NCBI RefSeq assembly: GCF_028640845.1
Contig: NC_080546.1
Location: 36,339,520-36,403,519, forward strand
Length of the DNA stretch: 64,000 nt
Source of the DNA: Ahaetulla prasina
Taxonomy: Eukaryota > Chordata > Lepidosauria > Squamata > Colubridae
Direction: 5' to 3'
Both the position numbers and the translations under genes were made by a program. Each line of letters opens with the position of its first letter. Within the stretch, counting starts at the first letter, position 1. The notes under the pieces are model-generated. The model searched no databases. It had not been told where the DNA came from and was given only the letters and a program-made list of their open reading frames with translations. This document shows positions 56,800-64,000 of this stretch, piece after piece.

Positions 56800-57670
56800 G
56801 AGTGGAATTTTACTTTATGACTGCATCGCTTAGTGATGGCAATTCCTGAAGTCCTAGTTGTCTTTGTTAATGAATACCATTCTGTTAGATGACCCAACTT
56901 CCTACTGGCTTCCCATATTCAAAGTCAGTGGGAAACTTGGCAGGAAGTTGCAAGTGCCAGGCCTACAGGCAGATAAGTTTCTTTTGCCTACTAGGGGTGA
57001 TTGTGTGGGTATGAGTATAGGGGAGGGTCAGGGAGGCTGTGCAAGATTGTGCGTGAGATGCTATCCAGGCTGGGGAAGGTGAATAAAGTGCGAAGTGGGG
57101 CATGAGAGGTGCCAGGTGGGTGAGGAAGGGTGTGAGGAAGCAGATGAAAGGTGCTGCATGGTTCAAAAAGGTCATGTGGGAGCACATAGGGGTGTGCAAG
57201 TGACATAGCACTGATGATCAGAGAGGATGCAAGGGGATATGCAAGAGGAATGGGTATGCAAAGAGCGTCATGAGAGACATAATGTGGGTCCTGGAGGATG
57301 TGTGAGTGTTTGAGGGGATATTTGAGGCATGCAGATTGGGAAGGGTGCGAGTAGGTACATGAGAGATGCCACACAGATCAGAAAGTGTGCATGACAGGTG
57401 CCATATAGGTTAAAGAGTATTCGCAGGAATGGAATGGTTTGGGAAGGGTGTACGGGGATGCAGGACAGTGGCCAGTGTAGCACATGCTTCAAGTGTCTGA
57501 GGGAATGTGTGCCAGTGGAAGATTTACCCTAGTGACTTTAGAGATCTTCTCTGCTTCCTTTCCTATTGATGTTCTAGAAAAATCAGCAGGGACCGTTATA
57601 ACTGGCAATCATGTGATGTGGGGCACTTGACAATTACTCATAAATGCAAATAGGTTGCCAAGCATCCAGA
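56800..57670. mobile_element. MITE-like element with a G-rich degenerate tandem interior
   Basis: Flanking parts ('cttagtgatggcaattcctg', 'gtcagtgggaaacttggcag' and 'ggcaatcatgtgatgtgggg', 'gttgccaagcatccagattg') resemble the 18727-19111 MITE family. The interior 56990-57510 is a GTG/GGA-rich run with recurrent 'gggtgtgag' and 'catgagaggtgcca'-like phrases. Borders are approximate. Confidence 0.45.
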
Positions 57671-57684
57671 TTGCAATCACGATA

Positions 57685-57912
57685 GTAGCAATAGCAATAG
57701 TGCTAAGACTTATATACCGCTTCACAGAGCTTTACAGCCCTCTCTTAGCAGTTTACAGAATCAATATATTTTCCCCAACAATCTGGGTCCCCATTTTACC
57801 AATCTCGGAAGAATAGAAGTCTGAGTCAACCTTGAGCTTGTCAGGATCGAACTCCTGGCTTTGAGCAGAGTTAGCCTGCAATACTGCATTCTAACCATTG
57901 CGCTACTATGGC
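57685..57912 (-). mobile_element. tRNA-derived snake SINE, reverse orientation
   Basis: 'agcaatagtgctaagactta', 'tttacagaatcaatatattt', 'tccccaacaatctgggtccc', 'gtcaaccttgagcttgtcag', head 'ctaaccattgcgctactatg'. Confidence 0.75.
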
Positions 57913-58016
57913 TTTTGTATTCTGTAGGAATATCAGAATGATTGGAACTCCAAGGACTTGTGGTAACCATCATTTGTTGAGCACTACCATGACTTGAAAC
58001 AATTGCTTACCAAATA

Positions 58017-58386
58017 CAGGTAGTCCTTGATTTATGACCACAATTAGCCCAAAATTTATGATGTTAAGTGAGACATTTGTTGAGTATTTTATGACCTTTC
58101 TCGCCACAGTTGTTAAGTGAATCATTGCGACTGCTCAATAAATAATGCGGTTGTTAAGTGAATCTGTCTTTCCCATTGACTTTGCTTGACAGAAGTTCGC
58201 AAAAGATGATCACATGACCCAATGACACTGCAACCATCATAAATATGAGTCAGTTGCCAAGCGTCTGAATTTGGTCATGTGACCATGCTGCAATGGTCGT
58301 AAGTGAAAAACAGTGCCTTTTTTCAGTGTGGTTGTAACTTCGAACCATTATTTGAACCATAATTGTTGTAAGTTGAAGACTACCTG
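58017..58386 (-). mobile_element. MITE with 'caggtagtcct' termini and TA target duplication
   Basis: Left end caggtagtccttgatttatg; right end gtaagttgaagactacctg. TA on both sides (58015-58016, 58387-58388). The cleanest ends of the family in the window, which set it in the TA-targeting Tc1/mariner group. Confidence 0.85.
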
Positions 58387-58388
58387 TA

Positions 58389-60652
58389 GTTGTAGGTCAA
58401 GAAATATCTGTATTGCTACACCCAGTAGCAAATATATATTCTGATTAATAATCTAGAGTACAAATGAATACAATCTCACTACTCTTCCTGAAATTTCAGT
58501 TGATTGATCTGCTAATAGAAAGATTGTGTAACCTTATATGATCTCCCTGGATGGTTAATTAGGAGCGACATTAATAAACTGAAATAGACTGAGCATCACA
58601 ATAGGACACAGGAGATTCAGTTGCCTGCTTTGAGAAATGGTCTTGTAAAACAATGCTGTGTTCCTTTTTCAAGTTTCCTTGAAGTCAAAACAATGCAGAT
58701 ACTGCATTATCAGATACTGGTAAATATGAAGGATTGATAAAAGGATTGCTCCTTCTGAGCAAACCACATTATAATAATGAGATAAAAATATTCAAAATCT
58801 TTCTGAACATTGAAGTCCATAAAGCTTGACCTGTGATAAATGGCTCCAAACCTATATATGATTCTTCCCAGCAGTTTCATGTGGGTTATTAAATAAAACA
58901 AGGGACCAAATTAAACCTTGTGTAATTGTCCAGGAAAATTTCACCAAACTGCAAAAAACTTGAAATGGCAATTCAAACTGAGACTGATGTATTTTGTGTT
59001 TGAATCAGTATACTTGTCATATTGCCAGAAGAAGAAACTTTGCCATAAGCTCCTCCTTTTTTAAATACTTTATTTTACTATCTCTAATGTATTTAGATTG
59101 AATGGCAGTGATTAACGCTTCTTCAAGATAACTAATACAATTAACCATTGCAAACTAAAAAAAGCAAGAAACTTAATTGGATTGGCTTAGTAAAATAGAT
59201 TCTGAATTTCTTAAACTGATTAAACTGACTGCTAAAATGTAAACTTTATAATCTGGCCAACTTTGAATTGAAAAAATCTCAACAGTATGTTTCTTACTCT
59301 TTTATTATCTTCTGCAATCCTCCATTTTGCTTGCACCCATCTTTTAATCCAGAAATAAAACAGTCCCTGCAGGACATTTTAAAAATGGCTATTCCTGCTG
59401 ATATGATATATTAAAACAGGAAAGACAAAGGCAGAAACAACTCTGCTTAATTTTGCCTTGTAAAAGAGATTTACAAGATTAAAAGCGATTTACAGGATTA
59501 AAAATGAATTTAGATTCCTTATCAATTTTTGCTTAAATACCTTTTCATTGAGTTTCAGTACAATACTATAACTGGGTAACTATGTTGACTGCATAGCTAT
59601 CCATTTTTTTTAATAGCTTGCAAACATCCACATCAACATTGCAAATGTTCAAATAGCTTTTGGAAACAAATAGCTTTTGGACCTTAAACCTTTATTTTTT
59701 TTATTCCTCTTAATGTTTCTGATTGTTAACAGGTAACATTCAGTTTTCTTCTTTAAACCTAATTGTGATAGAATTGTCAGTTCTGAAACTGTTAATACCT
59801 GAACACAAGTTGTGAAAAACTTCTGTAATAAGATGGTCTCCTTACAGATAACTTATGTCTTTGAGGAAATAATATTACTGGTCTTGACTTTAGCCTACAG
59901 AAGGATAACTCAGCAAAGAGATTACATTTTCCTTATATCCTATATAAAATTAAATAAATTTGACTTTCACCTTCACAATCTTTTCCTTTCATCACCATCA
60001 GGAAACAAAATTTGTTAAGGTTTTCATTCTTCCTGGGAATAGTTCTCAAATTATTTTTCTTCCCTATTGAAAGTTCTGCAACATGAACTCATTACCAATT
60101 CATATCAGTTTTTGAAATGTCACAATTATCTTTGGGTAGAAGGCTAAATCTCTATTCTTACATACTGCTCCCACCTATATATTATTCTTTTTTAACAATA
60201 CAGTGATATCTTTAAAAATACTTATTTCCAGTGTGCCTTTGGTTTTTCTAATAAGTTGCTTTGGTTTCATATCTGAGATCAAAAAGTTTATGAACATGAT
60301 GGTTCTTGGAAAGGGTGTCACCCATGAAATTCTTCTCCTAAAGAGACTTTGCTAGTTTGCATATAAATGAATAAATAGATATTTATCATCAATTTTTCTG
60401 TGCTGGCAAGCTTGGCTGCCAGCCAACAAGATAGCAAGCCAGATGCCTGCCACAGTCCAATGATAGGTAAAGCTCAGGTAAACATGACAAAGCTGAGAAT
60501 TCAAAAGTGGTTTTCAACATCTGCTCTCATGGAGGTGAGGCCAAAAAAATCAATCATGCTCAGCCTCCAGTAATACTCAGCTGAGGCATTTTACTTCTCA
60601 GCATTGGTTGTTTTGTTGACTTGTTTCTTGGCAAGTCTCTCAGCTCTCTCTT
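58389..60652. other. Unassigned AT-rich DNA
   Basis: About 2.3 kb without recognised exon or repeat. Confidence 0.5.
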
Positions 60653-60660
60653 GTTGAATC

Positions 60661-60891
60661 AGAAGTGGGTTTCACATAATTTTACCACCGGTTTGCCATG
60701 CACCAAAAATGTGAGCATGCGCCTTTCATGCATGCACGCAGCCTTCCATGCATGGCTTTGCTTGCACATGCAGCTTAGAAAACGTGGCTAAATAGGGTGT
60801 CATAGCGCCAGGGCGGGTGGGCAAGCCCACCCGTAGGTCACCACTACCGGTTCACCTGAACTGATCCGAACCGGCTGAATACCACTGCTGT
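60661..60891. mobile_element. hAT MITE related to the 27778 family (231 bp)
   Basis: Left end agaagtgggtttcacataat, right end ctgaataccactgctgt, with 'ttaccaccggttt' and 'actaccggttcacctgaact' as subterminal boxes. Perfect TSD gttgaatc (60653-60660 and 60892-60899). Confidence 0.85.
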
Positions 60892-61204
60892 GTTGAATCT
60901 TTATCATGTGCCTCTGTGTAGGGCTGGGTGGCTGAATATCAGAGTCTAAGAGGCTGTTAGTGGGTGCAAAGAGTTCTGGGGAATATTTAGACCTGCCTAA
61001 GCCAGAGTGGAGTTTTTGGCTCCATTACCGCTCAAATCACCTACACTTAGATGGTCCTGATGGCAGGTCTTCACCACCTTCCTCATATGAGGATTATGTC
61101 CAGCAAGCCATAACACCAATGAGTGAAAATTAGAAAATTAGAAAATATCAAAATACGCAGCTGCCTCACTTTTTAACCAATAGCCTTTAAGAACATGAAA
61201 TTAG

Positions 61205-62900
61205 TTATATTAGATTGCACAGTCAGCCAGATGTTCAGACTGGATTTGGCATTTTTGTCTACCTATCAAGTCCTTTCCAAGGACCTGGGATAGGCAGATG
61301 TAGATGTTTGATGATGTGCATATTTGATGGTATTACAGATATAATCACAAGATGTAAGCTGTTCTGAGTAAAGCTGCCTTTTCCAATTGATGATGGTGAA
61401 TTTGTCAATGACGATGGTATTTAAGTGATGCTACAATTGTTTTGGGATTGCACCCAAGGTGCTTATTACTATTGGTATTACCTTTGCTTGGTTTTGCCAC
61501 AGTCTTCTATTTCTGTTTGTAGGTCTTTGTGTTTTGTGATTTTCTCCAGTTCTTTCTCTGTCCACTGTGAATTCCCTTCCTCTGGATCTGTTGCCGGCAA
61601 TTCTAGCACGTGGCTGGCTTTGTACTCACACGCTGTAGGAGTGAGGTTTGTTTGTTCATTCCTGACATTCTGTCCGGGCATGGTGCCAGGACTTGGGGCT
61701 GGAGGCATGCCAGGCCGTTCCTCTTCATTATCAGACTCTGAATCTGATAGCAGGCCCGGCAGGAGGAGGGAGGGGCCCGGCTGAAGAGAGGAGGGAGGAC
61801 AAGGCACAACATCCATTTTATGGTCCCACCAGATCTTGCTTGCAGATAAATTATATTTCATGCAGATCTTCCAGCGCACTATTGTTGCTACTTTGTCATG
61901 CCATTGCTTGTAGTCAGTCTGGCATGATCTTCTAGCAGCAGTTAACCAGGGTCTACTGTTACTTCAGCTTCTTTACAGAGATGCCATTTGCTATCTATTG
62001 CTATTTTCTCAATTCTTGCTTTGTATGCATTTGTTTTTAAGGCTGGGTCTTGTGCAGCCAGACTTAACCCCTGTCTCTTTCTTCAGCTTTCCTGCTCTTA
62101 AGTTACTGCCAGACGTGATATTATCTGTTTTCCTTGTTTTTATTTTAATCGGTCTTGTAGTGCTTTGCCTTGCCATGCTTCATTTCTATTCTTCATTTGA
62201 TCTTTCTTGTAGGCCAGGTTGGTCTCTCTAGTACTCAGTATGCCTTCCTGGAATACTAATTTCAGTGCATTTTCTTAACTGTCCTTCAGATATTCTTCTT
62301 CAATCATTTGATGTACTTGCAACATTCCACACCCACCTATTTTCCCTGATAGGTAGTCTGTCAATGTCACTGCGAGGATTAAGGGCATAGTTCATTGTCA
62401 TTTTTTTTGCTCTTCCTATCCATTTCTTTTAGTTCTGCTTGAGTCCAGTCCACTATTCCAGCTATGTATCTAATGACTGGAATTGCCCAGGTGTTTATAA
62501 TGCCTGATGGTATTTCCTTTGATTTGTACTTTAAGAACTTCTTCACTCTCTTGATATATTCACTTCTAACCTTTTTCTTTTCTTTCAATGTGCTTTATGT
62601 TGTCTGCTTGAAGGATACCCAGGTTTTTGTAGTGGTAATCTTCATCCACTCTTGATGTTATTTTCATAGAATATCTTGATTTCTTCAGTTTTCACCATTT
62701 TTCCCTGTTTGATGGTGAGTGTGGTGCATTTGTCCAGTCCAAATTCCATTGCAATATCTTGGTTGTATATATGGATAGTGTTGAGCAGCAATTTTATTTC
62801 CATAGAACTTCAGATCATCCATGTAAAGTAGGTAGATAGCCTGGGAGATGTTTTTGATATCTGTGGCCTGAGTTATTCAGTATTGTAGACAGAAGAATCG
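61205..62900 (-). mobile_element. R4-type LINE, 5' truncated, with LTR insertion
   Basis: Minus-strand translation shows the catalytic YMDD block as LLYMDDLKFY (62814-62825 codes YMDD), then KCTTLTIKQGKM, then SEYIKRVKKFLKYKSKEIPS, IINTWAIPVIRYIAGIVDWT, QAELKEMDRKSKK. These are the palm and thumb of an R4/Dong-like restriction-enzyme-type LINE. Frameshifts and stops are many. An LTR fragment interrupts it at 61589-61811. The 3' region matches the relic at 5205-6350. Confidence 0.7.
61589..61811 (-). mobile_element. LTR fragment of the 10904-type family, reverse orientation
   Basis: Minus strand starts TGTTGTGCCTTGTCC and ends GCCGGCAACA. Its body codes for the same Pro/Ser/Glu-rich block as 10904-11425 (cctccagccccaagtcctgg). 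It is about 220 bp, so the TATA-containing part is deleted. No clear TSD. Confidence 0.7.
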
Positions 62901-63276
62901 GTACAATAATAATGATGATGATGATTAGTGCATGGTATCGTTACATTAGCCAGAAAACCACAATGCCATTTCAGAGGAGTAGTTTGGCTGCCAAGATACC
63001 AGCTCTGTTGTAGGAAATGCTCACACATTTTCTCAGGGTGCGCCACAGGAGGGCGAACTGGCTTTGCACCAGAAAGAAAGACAAAACAGCTCTCCCTGGA
63101 GTGTCATCCAAGGCCCCTTCCCTCCTTGGAGCTGTCTTCAAGTTACGTTGGGATACATATAAAAAAACCTGGTTCTTGTTTCAATGACATTTTTATCTTT
63201 GAGGGTAACAAAACAAAATTTTCCCTGAGCAGTGAGTTAAACCTTTCTAATATATCTTAAATAATCAGTGAAGACC
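62901..63276. other. Unassigned DNA
   Basis: Starts with an (ATG)n-like run at about 62906-62925. No gene recognised. Confidence 0.45.
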
Positions 63277-63284
63277 TCCTATAT

Positions 63285-63699
63285 CAGTGATGGCTAACCT
63301 TTTCGCTGTCTTATGCCAAAAGTGGGGAGAGCGTGTGTGTGCCCACACATCCATAATTCAATGCTGCCCTTGCCCCACCCCCATACAAGTGTGCGCACTC
63401 TCCCCGTTTTTGGCATGCGATGGCAAAGGGTTACCAGTGGACCCTTTAGGCCCGTTTTTTATGCTCCCCAGGCTCCAGAGACTTTCTAAGAGCTTGGGGA
63501 GGGCAAAAATGGCCTTCCCCACCCCCTTGGAGGCCAGAAACAGTCCATTTCCCAACTTCCAGTGGGCTGAGAAGGCCCAAAAAGCAGCTGGCTGGCCCAC
63601 ACATGCACAGTGGACCTGAGCTAGGGCAATGCTTATGTGCCCACAGATATGGCTCCACGTGCAACCTGTGGCACGCATGCCATAGGTTCGCCATCACAG
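63285..63699. mobile_element. hAT element of the 'gtgatggcgaacctat' family (415 bp)
   Basis: Left end cagtgatggctaaccttttc, right end gccataggttcgccatcacag. TSD tcctatat (63277-63284) and tcctatac (63700-63707), 7 of 8. Opposite orientation to 23354 and 44392. Confidence 0.9.
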
Positions 63700-63864
63700 T
63701 CCTATACAATATATTAAAATAATTTAATATCAACTTATCCTTCAAATAAAACTTTAGCAGTAAAGGAAAGGTGTAATGATGAAGTTTTGTTTTCCATCAG
63801 ATGTGGAACATTCTTGCAATCTCCTACTCTCAAGCCAAAAGCTGCAGTAGAGGTAAGGCAGATG

Positions 63865-64000
63865 CAGGTAGTCTATGCTTAATGATAGTAACTGTTTGAA
63901 CTTACAGTGGGGCTGCATGAGTGGTATTTAAGACCAGTTCTTGAAATTTTGGCCATCACTGTGTCCACTGTGTCACTACTTGTGACCTTCAGTGCTGACT
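63865..64000 (+). mobile_element. MITE of the 'caggtagtc' family, cut by the window edge
   Basis: 'caggtagtctatgcttaatg' with 'gtgtcactacttgtgacctt' resembles the variant type seen at 56800. The right end is outside the window. Confidence 0.45.

Noticed and set aside
1..64000. CRISPR arrays, operons, rRNA or prokaryotic elements
   Set aside because: No regular spaced repeats, no dense gene order and no ribosome-binding-site pattern. The repeats are those of a vertebrate.

Overview
The window is vertebrate nuclear DNA, almost certainly from a squamate and most likely an advanced (colubroid) snake. The evidence is the repeat content. A CR1-group LINE of the 'Snake1' type ends twice in a (TTCTA)n/(AATAG)n tail (near 4160 and 28833). 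There are also BovB LINEs, a Sauria SINE, L2-, CR1- and R4-type LINEs, Penelope-like elements and many small hAT elements. No bacterial-style gene organisation exists, and no host protein-coding exon could be recognised. The window reads as intergenic or intronic DNA around one CpG-rich promoter.

Layout. 1-9 kb: quiet DNA, a Snake1 LINE split by a younger L2 LINE, and a BovB copy inserted in an older R4-like LINE with a visible target-site duplication (TSD). 9-12 kb: a 1.4 kb hAT element and a solo LTR, each with a perfect TSD. 12-24 kb: SINEs, microsatellites and several hAT MITEs, plus a Penelope relic. 24-29 kb: quiet sequence with one unexplained 52-bp-arm hairpin, then CR1, hAT and Snake1 debris. 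29.2-30.8 kb: a CpG island with a TATA box, a CRE-like site and several splice-donor-like sites, the only good candidate for a host promoter and noncoding first exon. 31-42 kb: a second solo LTR, long AT-rich quiet stretches, a CR1 3' end with an open C-terminal frame and a decayed Penelope copy. 42-44 kb: a nearly intact 1.6 kb Tc1-like transposon with one frameshift. 44-46 kb: a three-layer nest (L2, hAT, BovB) whose order can be read from the TSDs. 49-51 kb: a Penelope-like element with inverted terminal repeats, a GIY-YIG endonuclease frame and a hammerhead-ribozyme-like motif. 51.4-56.1 kb: a recent 1.33 kb tandem duplication followed by a shuffled mosaic of its parts with a 51-bp satellite. 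56-64 kb: MITEs, SINEs, an R4-type LINE carrying an LTR insertion, and two hAT elements.

The genes present are mobile-element genes (reverse transcriptases, a transposase, an endonuclease) in various states of decay. They show successive waves of activity: old R4, L2 and Penelope relics, then hAT MITEs and LTRs, then BovB, Tc1 and the recent segmental duplication. All family names come from recalled motifs and structure, without a database search.
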